Shown here in pieces: positions 33,348-45,656 of a stretch of DNA of 64,000 bases. The notes beneath the pieces were generated by a model. It worked only from the letters and a program-made list of their open reading frames with translations. It did no database searches and had not been told where the DNA came from. The position numbers and the translations under genes were made by a program. Position 1 is the first letter of the stretch, and each line of letters starts with the position of its first letter. The stretch is from Pseudoneurospora amorphoporcata (Eukaryota > Ascomycota > Sordariomycetes > Sordariales > Sordariaceae). Location of the stretch: NCBI GenBank assembly GCA_033297205.1, contig MU859145.1:62001-126000 (forward strand). Reading direction: 5' to 3'.

Positions 33348-35153
33348 TTAACCCCTAACCTTCATCTTGGCAATCACATCCTTCTGGATGGTAAACCAAG
33401 AACCCCAGACCTTCCACTCCTTGGTCGGGTCTGCCAACTCAATCTCGAACCTATGCAAGAGCGTCGCACAAACCTTGTACAGCTCAAACATGGCAAAGTT
33501 CCTGCCAATGCAAATACGCGACCCATTACCGAAAGTCAAATCGGCAGCGTTCCACTTCTGCATGCGAACACGGAATGCCTCGTCATCTTCACCAGGCTGC
33601 TGCAGCCAACGCTCAGGGCGGAAAATATCAGAGTCCTCGCCGAAGATGCTCTTGTTCCGGTTGACGACCCAAGGGTTGAGACCAACAGCGGTACCAGCAG
33701 GAACAAAGGAGCCGTCGGGAAGCGTGATGCCGCCAGCGGGGACGTAGCGCTCAAGAAGCATAGCAGCAGCAGGGTGGATACGGAGAGATTCGCGAACGCA
33801 GGCTTCAAGATAGGGGAGCTGACGAGCGCCGGAATAGGGAACGGGCTTAGAGCGGTCAAAACCAGCGGCCTGGATCTCCTCTGACACCTTGTTGTAGACG
33901 GACGGGTTTTTGAGCATGTAGTAGAAGACGGCGCGGAGAGCGATCGCAGTAGTATCGGCACCGGCGAGAAGGTTGACGAGTACATCACTGATGATCTGGT
34001 TGTCATCAACGATATCCGGATGGGTCTCTTTGGAGTCGATGAAATGCTGCAGGTAATCCGGGTGCTTGGGGTTATAGTTCTCGTCCTTGCCTTGGAGGCG
34101 GGCCACGAAGGACTCGACGGCAATGCGAGCAGGGTTGATCAGGTTGGGAGGGCCTACCCGCTTGACGGGGTTCTTGTCAAGGAGGTAGTCAAGGACTGGA
34201 ATCTGACCGACTGTCTGGAAGTAGCGAAGGGAGGCCTCGGACTTTTCAATGGTCCCGTCAAAGTCACTGCCGTGCTCCATGTAGCCGAATCGACGGCTGA
34301 AGGTGACGGAGCTGATGAGGTCCCAGGCGTCTAGATTTCAGAACTGGGTCAGTCCACGTCCTAACTCAACATAGCCATGGTCTGGCGTTCGAGGGAAACT
34401 CACGGTATCCGAGCCATTCACCAAAGTCAAGTTCCTTTGGTCCACCGCGAACGTTGATAAAGCGCTCCTCGACGTACTTGCAGAAATCGTTGAGAACAAC
34501 ATCTACATGGGGCTCCAGAGCTTGAACATAGCTCATCGAGTAGTACTTGGCAACTGGACGCTTCATCCTGGCGTGCTCAGTTGGGCTTGTGGTGCTGAAG
34601 ATATGGTATGTGATCTTTCCATTGACGATGGCGCTGTTGTTCTCGTAGAACTCAGTCTAATCGTTGGTTTTTCGTTAGCTGATTGCTTTATGACGCAGAT
34701 GCTTGAGAAGCGTACCTTGAGCCACTTTCCATCAGTGCTGTAGATGGTCTTGACCAACTCGGGGTAATCGAGGTCGAGAGTGTTGGGGCCGATACGGACA
34801 ATAGGCCCGTACTGCTTGTGAAGGTCATAGATGATCTCATGGTATCTGCCAGTCCGGGTCTGGTAGAGTCTCCACCAATTGGTAAAACCTGGAATCGAAG
34901 AGGATGACCTCGGTCAGCGACGTCTTCCTTCACATACTGAACAAAGGCTTGAGGAACTCGTATTTCACATACCTGCAAGGAATGGGCCCGGGTACTTCTT
35001 CAACGGGTTGGTAGCCCACGAGATAACGTACCATCCAAGAACCGACAGGATGGGAATGACGACAAGAGAGATAAATGCCGATGGAAGACTCCTCACTGTC
35101 AGTGTCAGGACTTCCGGTTTGAGGGCTCCATCGAAGCCAGCGTATGAATCCAT
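33348..35153 (-). CDS. Cytochrome P450 monooxygenase (pisatin demethylase-like type)
   Basis: Four minus-strand exons, 35153-34973, 34888-34716, 34656-34404 and 34330-33348; 529 residues with all phases consistent. An N-terminal membrane anchor (residues about 28-47, ISLVVIPILSVLGWYVI) is followed by a proline-rich hinge (KKYPGPFLAG). The I-helix AGADTT, the K-helix ExxR in RESLRIHP, a PERF-type FRPERWLQ and the heme loop FGNGSRICIGRN (Cys about 476) are all present, so the enzyme looks complete. It should be an ER-bound oxygenase served by P450 reductase. Subfamily and substrate cannot be fixed by eye; the heme loop and TSPTEHARMKRPVA segment are like the pisatin/benzoate-demethylase group of fungal P450s. 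No secondary-metabolite backbone gene is nearby. Confidence 0.95.
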
Positions 35154-38100
35154 GGCTAAAGGCTGTGGAATGTTGGCAGTCTAAGACCAAGCTGTGTTGA
35201 ACTCCTCCGAGAGAGACAGGTTCCCCGGAGTCCTTATGAAGGAAGGTCACGTCGTATTCCGCGTGGTAATCAGGGGAGCCTGGGCAGAGAAGAGGTTGCC
35301 AGTCCAGGAGACCAGGAAATTGGCACTCGCTAATATGGCCGCCCAACGCAACCGGAATGTTCGAAAGGATCGAGGTCCTGTCTATCTCCATTTGAGCCGG
35401 TCATGGGTATGGACTGGCATGGTGGTGCAGGTTATCAGTGCACTACTGGCTTCATAGCCTATGAGGTGATATCGGCGGGGTCCTCAACCATCGATTTCTT
35501 CACTGTTACTGTGTACAACTTCCAACTCGAAAGATGCACGCAGAAACGCTAGTGAAGCTTTCCAAACGGGGATCAACAGTGTTGCGGTGGAAGAGAAAGG
35601 AGTGGATCTTCGCCATGAGCTCCGAACTTGAGCATTTCCCTCAGTGCCCAAGACCGGCATCAGTTCATGCACTTCGACAGCTTTTAGCCTGCTGGCGTGG
35701 TAGGTAGTGTACCTGCACCAAGCGAGCTATTTTATTCAACGGTGTCGAATGTGGATAGCCCTGAAGTTGTCAAGAAGAAGAAGAAAAGTCTTGTCTCAAC
35801 CACCGAGGTTTTGATATCTGACGGTTGAATGGTCACTTCTGTCATGTCGCTTCGAGGTCTGGCAGTGTCAAACAGCAAAACGGCATGCTCCCAGCACCTA
35901 GTTCTACATACTCAGCATAAAATTACCCTTTGAGTTTGAACAATTCGAATCTCGTTCGTAACTATTACTACGGACGATGCCTCCCTCAACAATCCTGCCA
36001 AAGTAGGCAAGTCACTTCAGGGACTAGAACTACGACTTTCATGTCCGTTCCTCCACCATGCTCATCCATTGCTATGGCAGGTTAGCTTTGCAAGACGTCT
36101 GTCTGTAAGGCGCCGATCTGGGCCTCGACAGCGGTCTACCAAATTCATCCCCGGACCAATGACAAGCTGCATGCACCACAGCTTTCCCCAAAGGAGCGTT
36201 GATCGTCCCTCTCTATTTCTCCATTCACTACCCGTTGATCTCTCCTGTGACACCCCGGCGGGACAGGCCGCGCCTAAAAAAGCCGTTGGACGTTGAGGTA
36301 CTCAGACGCAAAGAGTGAGTCGGCACTTCACCTCAGCCACGGTCGATCAATTCCCGGGACATTGATGAATGTGATTCGGCTCACTCAAAGCCGCACGGGT
36401 CACAACAAGAGTATCGTTCAAGCCGCTACATGGACGATCTTATTCTCGGAAGTCTGGCATTGCGCCTCTCGCATGTGTGAAGGAGTTGGAAGCAGTCGAT
36501 GCCTCGAGGAGGGAGGTTGCAACATCGCGGCGGGAAGTCACATTTCGCATCTCTCGTCTGCCCACTTTCCGGGAAGAAATTAGGCTGTATCCAGCTAGTC
36601 CAGCTCGCTGAAGCTCTCGGACCAATCTTGCCTTGCCAGGTTGGGAGCCAAGATTGAACTAACGCCTTACACATCAGTACTTAAAAGTTGGTTAGCGCGG
36701 TCCTTGTGATAGGGGGTGCAAAACTTAGGTAACAAGAAAATAACGGGACAACCACATGCAAAACGGAAAATTGAAGAAAGTGTATAAGATGGAGGAAACG
36801 CATCGGGTTGATACCAACTTCTTGAACGAAAATTGGTGGAATATTGGTTGGATTGCAAAGAGTACGTGGTGAAGTCCCAAGCTAACGAACTTACCAGTAC
36901 TGATGTGTGCAGACGGGAAGTATTCCCCGGAGACACCTGAGATGTTCTCGCACTTTGCTGGATGCACTTCAAGAACTGGCTAACGTCGCACTTTCCGGTA
37001 GTGTCACAAGATGGAATTGATGGCATGGATGTTTCTTTTTAGCGAGCCCCCGGAACACTCGACCAGACGGCACAACGGCAGACCGCTGCTTTTATCCCGT
37101 CAAGCTACTATCGAAGAGGCATGGCCTGCTGTGCCAACCTTCTTTTTTTCCCGAAGGCCCAGGGAAACGGTACCCCTATGAGTCCCGGGGTTGACATACG
37201 ATTTCGCCCTATCCCTGAGCGCCCATGCCATCCACCGCCTCTGAGCTGTTCCAAGCGCCTCTTCCTCTTCTAATGGTTACCAGGCATCTTACCTATTCTT
37301 GGGTATCTGGGTCATATGGCTCATTGCCCGGTCCTCAAAGACATGGGTACTCCTCAGCACGCATCCGGACACCCGCGAAGAACATCAACCTCCAAATCTT
37401 TACCCAAAACATTATTCTGCTCCGTTCTTCACATATCAGCGTGAGAACGTCCTCCCACATCCTACGATTTCTCCTCTTTCAGCTACCTGGGGTGGCGGGC
37501 ATATCACAATCCAAGTGACTGGGATGGTAATCCCATATCCAATTCCCCACGAGGTCCAACCAATACCAGCACCAATGCCGCCATGTAAGCGGAGTTCTAG
37601 CTAAGAACACTTCTTTTTCCCCTGAACTAATGCCCCGAGGGCCATATCGGTTTGATTATGAGACTGCAAAATGTCAAGTAATTGTCTCCGGCTGACGCTA
37701 TCGGCTTGCCTTTGCCGCGGAAGACAACGTAATTGCCCGGTGAACTGGGCCTCACAGCCTTCGACAGGGAACCCCACACCCCTTGCTTGTGAATGGAATA
37801 ACGGCAATTCGTTCCAGATCACTGGGCCTCACATGGCATGCTCAAGAGGGGGATGAAGTCTGGTCGATACTAACCACGAGCCCGGTATTCATGAAGCTTG
37901 AGGCAAGCCGAGCTCACGAGAGTAGGTTGAGGAGTACTGCAGATACTACCACGCTTATCTTTCATCTGAGGTCTGCTATTCCGTGAACTAAGCCGGACAC
38001 GATCATCTACTGCCTTCGTCATCAGCAAAACGTATACCTCGACTTATTTTTAAGCACATCAAGTTCGCTTAGAGGTGATGAAAGCCGACACCTGCATGTG

Positions 38101-39117
38101 TGGTCGGCACAATGCTATCACGATCTGACCAAAGGTCCATCTTATCCGGACATTTGGTACTGTGCCCAGCAACCGCGGTTTTCAGGGAACGAAACGACAC
38201 CATGTCGTGAAGGCTTTCTCTCCGTCTTCTTTCTATTGGGTTGAAGGCTGGATGTCACCCTCCTTTCGCTCAGTGTCCACATGGGCATGTAGGGTTGATT
38301 ATTCCCAAAGTCTGGTCACCTCCAGTCTTACCCCTGCATAGGTTAGAGCATATCCACACCTCGAAAAACTGGAGGAAGAGTGGAATGGCCGTCTGCATCT
38401 GAGGGAGTGGCATTTACTCTCTGAAGTTGGCTCTAGTGTTGCCCACCTCCCACTTTTTCCCGTCACAATCCAGTTCCCCGGGCCCTGAGGGCGGGAAAGT
38501 AGCTCCACCTAGTTACATACCCTCATGGATATCCCATCTTCATTTTGGAGACGGCAGGGTTGAGCAGTACATGTGAAGGCGAGAACTGCAGACCCGTAAG
38601 ATTCTGAACTTCCAGAAGACTCAACTACCCTTGTCTTGAATTGCCGCCTCACATTCTCCGGTGCGCTTTCCTGTAATCAAGCTAACTGGCTACGTAGTAG
38701 TAGGGAGGTGTAGCACGCCTTTGGTTACTTCGCGTCTTCTTTCAATCTACCTCACCACAGCATCCATAATGACCGCACACACCCTAGACTTGTCAAAAGT
38801 TCCTACATCTAGCTAGCCCCATTATTCGGTCCGTGGCGAGGGCAAGCCGATTTCCGACCCCAAGTTGCCGCTTTATCGAAACAACCGGAACTAACTTCCT
38901 TTCCTACTCCATGCACCGAAACCTAGTTAGTTTAACGGTGCCGAGGTTTCTGATGTCTTTCATTATTAAAATACATCCTCCAAAACAGTGGCTTGTAAAT
39001 GTCACGCCCGGTTCTCTTGTTTGCTCCTTCCTATCCTCAGGTTGTCATCCTCTGTTGACTTACCCTCAAGGATCAATACCTACAACCAACACCAGCAACA
39101 CACAATAACCTCACATC
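35154..39117. other. 4-kb gap without a supported gene
   Basis: The largest empty stretch in the window. A minus-strand frame starting at ATG 37026 begins MPSIPSCDTTGKCDVSQFLK and has a TATA-like GGATAAAAG about 70 bases upstream, but it has no signal peptide and no family match. Otherwise I see nothing, including no transposon ends. Confidence 0.4.
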
Positions 39118-40814
39118 ATGGCAATGGGAGGTGATGGCCCGTGGGCCATAGCCGTAATGTGGATTATGGCCGCACTTACTGGAATCTGGGTCGGCTTACG
39201 GTTATACGTTCGCACTATTATGGTGGCGAATACGGGTTATGATGATCATCTTTATGTTATTGCGTTTGTGAGTACTCTGCCAACCCTCCGTTCTTTTTCC
39301 TCAACAATCCCGATGAGGTCAGGCACTAACCTCGTGTCCTTTCTCATCATCAAAGGTATTACTCATCGGCTACACCGTTTGCTGCTCCATAGCAGCCCAC
39401 TACGGCTTCGGGCAAGACATGTGGGATATCCCGTTAGAAAGCCTTCCCGGCGCCATCATGTGGGAAGCCATCGGGCAGTGCTTCGCCGTCGTTGGCATGG
39501 CGTTGGCAAAATGGTCGTTAGGACTCTTCTTGCTGCGCCTGGTCAACCAGACATGGCACAAAGTTAGTATCCGGCTGGTGATGGGAGCGCTTATGTGCGC
39601 TTCGGTCTCCGTCTGCTTCGTCTTTATGCTCCAGTGCTCGCCGCCGGCGTATCTCTGGGATCGATCGATCCCGGGAGGGCATTGTGATTTAAATGCTACG
39701 CCGGTTTCTTTGACGCTTACGAGTAAGTTTACCTAACCCCTCAATGTTGCGGCTATGTTCGTCGGTTCGCAAGGGAGGGAGGAGTGTCCCCGGCAGGCCG
39801 CTGAGAAGTTGAGAGGAGGAAATTTACTGACAAATCTCCACTTCATAGTCCTTTGCATCATCGCCGATTTCTTTTTCGCCCTCATGCCATGGATCTTCCT
39901 CTGGAAACTCAACATGAATCAACGCGAGAAGATGGTTATCGCTACCAGCATGAGTCTAGGCGTCATGTAAGTTTAACCCCCCACGTTAGTCCTTAGATAT
40001 ATTATGACTTCTCCCCATATTCTTCGCCGCGGAACCTGATTTCACTCCAACACAATCCAACCCTACCACCTGCTAATCTTGTGCTCAAAAATACAGCGCA
40101 GGGGCTTGCGGAATTAAGCGCACTATAGAGGTGCCCAACCTCTCCACAAACAACTACTCCCGCGACACCGTTGGCCTGATCGTCTGGTCCTCCGCCGAGA
40201 TCGCCATAACCATGATCTGCATCGGCATCCCGGTCTGTCGACCTCTATACAGGTCCTTCTTCGACAAAACCTTCTCCCGTTCCGGCGGCACCAGCCGGAG
40301 CCGGGGGTATCAAAAGCAAGGCGGGCCCGGGTTTAGCAAGAACACCCGTGCCGATGCAGGAGCGGGACTCGGGCTGAGGACTATTGGTGGTGGTGCCATC
40401 CCTGGAAGGTCCGGGGGCGATGCGAGTGGGAGTGGAAATAAGAGCAGGCTGAATAGGGATGATGCTAGTGATGAGTTTGAGTTGGGTGGGGAGGGGAAGA
40501 CTGGGTTGGGGAGCAGTGGGAGTGATGGCCTCGCTCCTGGAAGCGCACAGGGGCAAAGTCCATTCAATGATGCGAATGCCGTTCCCGCCTCCTCCGTGTC
40601 TGTCGTGGTGGGTAGAGTGGGTGAGATGGATAATCGCAGCGAGGAGTCAATTTTGGGTGAGGGTTATAGGAGGGAAAATAACAGTGGTGATTTGGAGAGA
40701 GGAGAGGGACCTGGACCTGGGCAGGGAGGATATCGGGGGAATAACAGCAGGAATTCCGGAGGAAAGCCGGCGGTGATACAGGTTACGGAGGAGTGGCATG
40801 TTACGAGGGAGTAG
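39118..40814 (+). CDS. Seven-helix rhodopsin-like integral membrane protein (PTH11/SAT4-like)
   Basis: Four exons, 39118-39267, 39356-39722, 39849-39966 and 40097-40814; 450 residues. Helices follow the fungal rhodopsin-domain pattern: WAIAVMWIMAALTGIWVGLR, then YDDHLYVIAFVLLIGYTV, an AIGQCFAVVGMALAKWSLGL segment, LVMGALMCASVSVCFVFMLQ, the conserved CSPPAYLWD, ILCIIADFFFALMPWIFLW, IATSMSLGVIAGACGIKRT and VGLIVWSSAEIAITMICIGI. The YDD after helix 2 and the last segment with its conserved Glu are typical of the family. There is no N-terminal CFEM domain. The cytoplasmic tail of about 190 residues is Gly/Ser-rich and disordered. Members are regarded as non-canonical G-protein-coupled receptors at the plasma membrane; the ligand is unknown. 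Confidence 0.92.
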
Positions 40815-41482
40815 TGACCTGACTGGGCATGCTCACATGGGTTGTCGTTTTTTTGGAGCAGGTCATAGAAGGAATGGCGTCTGTGTTTTGCTTGAAAAAA
40901 ATTGGGAATTGGATGTCAATAGATGGAAAGAAGTTTTGCATCACTGCAATCATGGGAGGGTCTTTTTTCCCTGGACCCGCTACCTCGGGGCCGTTTTTTC
41001 GGTAGTGTTTTTTTTTAATTTTTTTTTATTTTTATTTTTTTATACCTATTCTTTCCTTCCTCTTCTCTTCATCAGCCCCTTTCAACACGATCAAGATTAA
41101 AACAAATTTTCTGTGCGGTTGGGCTCATGCAATGTTGTCCATTGAGCCTTTCCATGCCCGAAGCGATCGAACCTTGCCCCTGAGGTGGTTCCTGTCTCTA
41201 AAGGGGAAAATGAGTGGAACCTGTAGACCGGGTCCGACTCAATAATTCCCCGCAGAAAAGGACCAAACTCACCTTGGTAACTCCGCGGGTTAGGCGCATT
41301 ATCGCACTTATATGGCCAATAAACTTTTCAAGAGGGGTCAAGAATGCTGGGACTTAGTGAAGATACTCTGTGAGACGATTTCCGTTCACAAGGTCGATTT
41401 CGCGGTGGTTCAAAGTGGAGGGTGCAGGTCATGAAGATGGCAAGCCAGGTTATAGTGGGCTTACAGCGCGTTTAGTGAGTAG
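40815..41482. other. Intergenic region after the membrane receptor gene
   Basis: 3' UTR of the receptor-like gene with T-rich tracts at about 41008-41040. No supported gene. Confidence 0.45.
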
Positions 41483-41537
41483 GTGCCTGAACAACAAAAC
41501 ACCAAAATAAACATCACCTCTTCCGCCTTTCACCTTT

Positions 41538-41538
<1 letters not shown>

Positions 41539-41576
<38 letters not shown>
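41539..41576. repeat. 38-base poly(A) run
   Basis: Uninterrupted A homopolymer just upstream of the frame-broken membrane protein remnant. Its length is unusual for the window and is likely to vary between isolates. Confidence 0.95.
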
Positions 41577-41578
<2 letters not shown>

Positions 41579-41634
41579 AGGACTGACAAGCAGAAGAAGC
41601 GAACAAAGATTCATGTCTTATATCTCCTTCCGCA

Positions 41635-42281
41635 TTGTACATACAGATCATATTTTCAGCCCTCTCTTCGCAACCACCAACCACCACCACTCATCCTCCC
41701 CTCACAAATCACCACTGCACCGCGCCAAACGCACCATCAACCACCAACATCGTTACAGATCCTGCGACTTCCGCCGATCAACCTTTTCTCTGGACCAAGG
41801 AGTCACAGCCACTGCCACAGCCACGGGCACGCAAACGCAAACAACCTCGGCTGGACCCATAAGCAAGGAGAAGTCAAAGTCAGGGCCAAGTCTAGGCGCT
41901 ACCGCATTATAGCTGGGATAGGTGCGGGAGCAGGCGTGGCAGTAGTCGCCATTGCCGCCGCGTGCTTCTTCTTCTTTTGGAGGGCAAGGCAGAAGGGAAG
42001 AAGAGGCGCCGCTGATGCTGATGAGTCCGATACTCCCGTTTAGGTCAGTATCAGAACACAAGGAAGCAAAGGTCAAGGTGGAAGAGTTGCATGGTCACGC
42101 GGCTGCGAACAGAGAGCTTTACAGCCCGGAAAAGCCACAGGAGTTGGGATCGGGGACAGGGAGGCACGAGATAGGCGGCGCGAGACCGGTAGAGAGGATT
42201 GAACTTCCCTTGACTTTTGCTATTAAGACGACCACTATTAGCACTAGAATGGAGATGGGATATGAAGCAACTGAGTGGTAA
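41635..42281 (+). pseudogene. Remnant of a single-pass membrane protein, split over several frames
   Basis: Three adjacent frames each carry a part of what looks like one protein. Frame 1 has TNIVTDPATSADQPFLWTKE; frame 3 has TATATATGTQTQTTSAG and SKSGPSLGATA; frame 2 has IAGIGAGAGVAVVAIAAACF, a clear membrane helix, with FFFFWRARQKGRR after it; frame 3 resumes with EHKEAKVKVEELHGHA, ELYSPEKPQELGSG and GARPVERIELP. This order (Ser/Thr-rich stalk, helix, basic stop-transfer, PEKPQEL-type tail) is common in fungal surface sensors. No pair of splice sites at the usual spacing joins the pieces, so frameshifts are more likely. No signal peptide is visible upstream. It could also be partly chance. 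Confidence 0.4.
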
Positions 42282-42310
42282 GGAGGACACATCCATTTCG
42301 TGGACCACAC

Positions 42311-45300
42311 CTATGGACCGCGTCCTCCTTGTTCCTCGCCGTGAAATTGCCTCCTGGTGGCATGTCTCTTCCCAATGTCCTCGGTTGCTGTCCCGCGCAT
42401 GGTCTGTGGGCTTTCCCTACCAGCGACAGCCTGAGAGGGAACCTGCGGAGAGATTGTTCGGGCAGGTGTGATGGACGGCAAATGACCGGTAGGTCTCGAC
42501 TCGTTTTGATGATGAGAGCCAGATTCTGTTAGAGCGCGATTTGGAAAGCCGGCTGGCGGCGGCATTTGGTGATGGCTCTGATGGCGGATAGCCCTCGGAG
42601 GATGCCGAAAGACCCCCAAAGGTGGCGTTGGAACCCGGCCCCGGGCATCATGTGAGACATTCAGTGTCCCTGAAGTCAGATACGAAAGCTGCTGTTCCCG
42701 GGTTGTCCCAAAAAGACTCCGTCGTGTCGGCAATGAGTGATTGAAGCTACCGGGCGACGGGGCATCACGAGTAGCGTTGCCACCGAAGGATCTTTCTTGT
42801 GATATGTCGCGATGACGTCTTGTAGGTTCGGACAAGTTTCGCCTAAGGGTAGGTGGACTTGCGTGCACCGGCGGCTCTGTTGCCGGAGTGTCCTTGAAAG
42901 TGATGTGCGATTGGCTGACAACTCTCCGACCTCCGACCTTGAGAATGAACTTTGTCTTCTTTTGCGATGCCGGGGTTTCGGACGCGGAAGGAGTTGGCAC
43001 TGGGACTGGTCTTGCCTCTTCCTTTTGGGTCGTCACGGCTGTTGCCACTGGTCTGGAGCTTCCACTCCTTCCAGCAGAAGCATTGTGAGGGGTGCCATTC
43101 GAGGCTCCTGCTTCTGTAGCAGCTTGCGGCTTCCTCGGTTTTTCCGGTCCTCTTTCCCTTACTGGGTTCTTCACTTGCCTCCGAGGATTGTTCGTTCTCT
43201 CTCTGTTATCCTGAGCTGTTCCCTCTGCTGCATGGCTCGGGCCTTCCTCCCTACTCAGCTCTGCCTGTCGCCTACGAGCTATTTCATGTGCAGAGCTAGA
43301 AGGGTTAGCAGGAACGGTGTTCGCTTGTCGATTATTTCTGGCTGTTCTAGCGGTTGTAGTAGCGGCTGGCACCACGGGAGGTGCCTCGCTGGGGAATCGA
43401 GAACTGTACACACTGTTACTTCGTAAGGTACGAGCCTCACTGACATCGCGTGAGCCGCGCTCGTCATCAATAACACGAAGGAGACGATCTTTCTCTTCAT
43501 CTTCCTTGTCTATGGCGGCAAGAAGGTCCTTGTTGGCTGCCATAAATTGGGCGGTTCTTGCTTCGAGGGTGGGTGACCCTGTGTAGACCGATGGTGGTTT
43601 GTGAAGGGAAAGATCGATGCCGATGGACAGCAAGTCGTCTTTCGTTTGCGAATTAGGAGACTTTGGTTCCCTCGGTGCCGGCCTTGGCGGAGGTGCCATT
43701 GCATGTTGTTGTCTATGCCTCTGAGCCTGCCGCATCGCTTCCAGCTCCTTATTCCAGATTCGCCGCGCTTGCAGGCCCTCCTCTAAATGCACGCATTCGC
43801 CATTTACACTGACCGTATAGTGACCCGGCTCTGGAACGAGTAGGCCTAATTCAGCAAGCCTTCTCGCCGCCTGTTCCGCCTCCTGAGCGGTCAAGACGTT
43901 GTCTTTGTCAGGGCTTCTGTGCACAAGTGGAATTTCCAAGACTGAGCGATTCACCAGGCCCGGCGGTGGCGGTCGCATCGATGCTCTTGCTGCCTCTGCT
44001 CTTCCGGCCTTCTCGAACCTGTTCGCCCTTTCTTGCTCCTCCCTCCAGATGCGTCCCAACACATTACTGGCTACTTCGGCTGGTATATCACCGTCCAGAA
44101 GCCGCCCATTGATCTTGATAACATACCGTGATTCGTCGTCGTACCATCTGCCCCTGCTGCTGACTCCCATGTATTCAGCCAACCACTCCGCCACTTCGTG
44201 CAGACCCATGCAGCGCAAGAATGCTTGACCTTGGCAGATATCTTCGGGGGATACGGAATCGGTGATTAGACATCGTGGCTTGAGGCGGTCTAGAGCGTCG
44301 CGGACTGCATTGATTTTCTCGATTGCGGCCAGCTGCTTGCTCAGGTTGTCCAAGACGACCATCTTGCGGGTTTCTTGGTTTATCAAGCATAGGAGAGATA
44401 TAATCTCGTCGGAGGAGAGAGACAACAGCGTGCTCATCTGCGCGAAGGAATACGGCGGTACATGGACGGCTGTCAGAAGGTAGGTAATGAGGTATTGGAT
44501 GTTGGCAGGTAGGGAGGGCCAGTCGGGAATCGCTAGACATGCTGTATTTAGTATCTGCACAAGTGACCTGGGTTAGCTGACAATTTACATAGACGATACG
44601 CTTCTCAAGACCTACCTGGACCGTCGGACTCTCAACTCCCAAGGGATCGATACCATCAAAGCACCTGGTGATTCCTTCGGACATTCGTCTTGGCCCCATC
44701 GTGCTCTGGATCGTGGAAACCTCCCCAGGCAAAACCTCTTTTCCTTTGCCTTTTTCTGCTGCTGTCGGCCGTCGCGGACTCTTTGGCCACCTTTCTATCG
44801 TGAATTGCCACCGCGCTTTGGGCAGAGACTCGACAAGCTGTCTGGTTGACTGAGACAAACTCCCACCGCCCATAACCGCATCTCCATCGTGATCTCTTTG
44901 ATTCTCCCCTGCCGCAGTCGCCAACGTTGAGGCCGGAGGTAGGACCAGATTCACCCGTCCCTGGCTTGTGGCCAAACTCAGAGCATGACTCCTAGCCTTT
45001 TCAACGGCAGCCACCGCCTCTTTTTGCTTCCGATGGTTCACGTTCCTCGCGGTTAGAAGCAGTCTGAACGTCTTGACATCCATATCTCTTTGCTGAATAT
45101 TGTCTTCCTCCTCTTCTTCCTCTTCCTGTTCCTCTTCCTCTCCTTCAGACGAAGAACCAACCGCCCAAACAAGTTCCTGCTCACGACTCTTCTCCCACCT
45201 GAGTCTGTCCTCTCGAGTATCGGCATAAGTAACCTGTTCAACGCTAACACCGCGGGACCTTGCCCTGGAAGCTTTATCCCCTTTGGAAGCCTTTTCAACC

Positions 45301-45656
45301 ACGTCGCCGGGGAACGGACCAATATCCCTACGCCCCACCACTCTCTTCCTGAGACTCAGCTTCGCAATACGCTCATGGTACCAAGGCTCGTACTCCACCA
45401 TCTGCTTGAGTTCTTGTTGCTCTCGCACCTGCCGGCGGAGCTTGTACACCTCGCTCGGCCCCGGCCCGACGTGGGTAACGGGGTTGAGAGAGGGGAAGGC
45501 ACATTCCTCGACAAGGTCAGGGTCGAAGGGCGGGCGGGTGTCGATGGGCTTTTTGGGAGGCGAGGGGGGCTGGAACTGGAGGAAAGTGTCTTCCTCCTGC
45601 TCCTGGCCGTAAAAGACGGGTGGACGGCGGTTGCGTTGGGGTCTTTGGGAGGCCAT
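42311..45656 (-). CDS. Unrecognised 1094-residue protein with duplicated module
   Basis: Two minus-strand exons, 45656-44616 and 44554-42311 (61 bp intron, GTAGGT donor, CAG acceptor, phase 0). The start MASQRPQRNRRPPVFYGQEQ is at the first ATG. Residues about 165-187 form a Glu run. The central part is the most ordered: a helical Leu-rich stretch (residues about 348-480), then two related modules, RYVIKINGRLLDGDIP with GRIWREEQERANR (residues about 490-527) and HYTVSVNGECVHLEEG with RRIWNKELEAM (about 592-625), each a short beta-type segment leading to a charged helix. The last 400 residues are Arg/Ser/Pro-rich and disordered. No family recognised and no membrane helix. The 3' end lies 30 bp from the convergent membrane protein remnant. 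Confidence 0.8.

Noticed and set aside
36667..37026. Minus-strand frame with CDTTGKCDVSQFLKC and a TATA-like upstream element, considered as a small Cys-containing protein
   Set aside because: No signal peptide, too few cysteines for an effector, no recognised family, and no convincing splice structure after residue 45.
41483..42043. Reading 41483-42043 as one protein beginning with a poly-Lys stretch
   Set aside because: The Lys run is only the translated poly(A) tract, the first codon is not an ATG, and only the last third looks like real protein.
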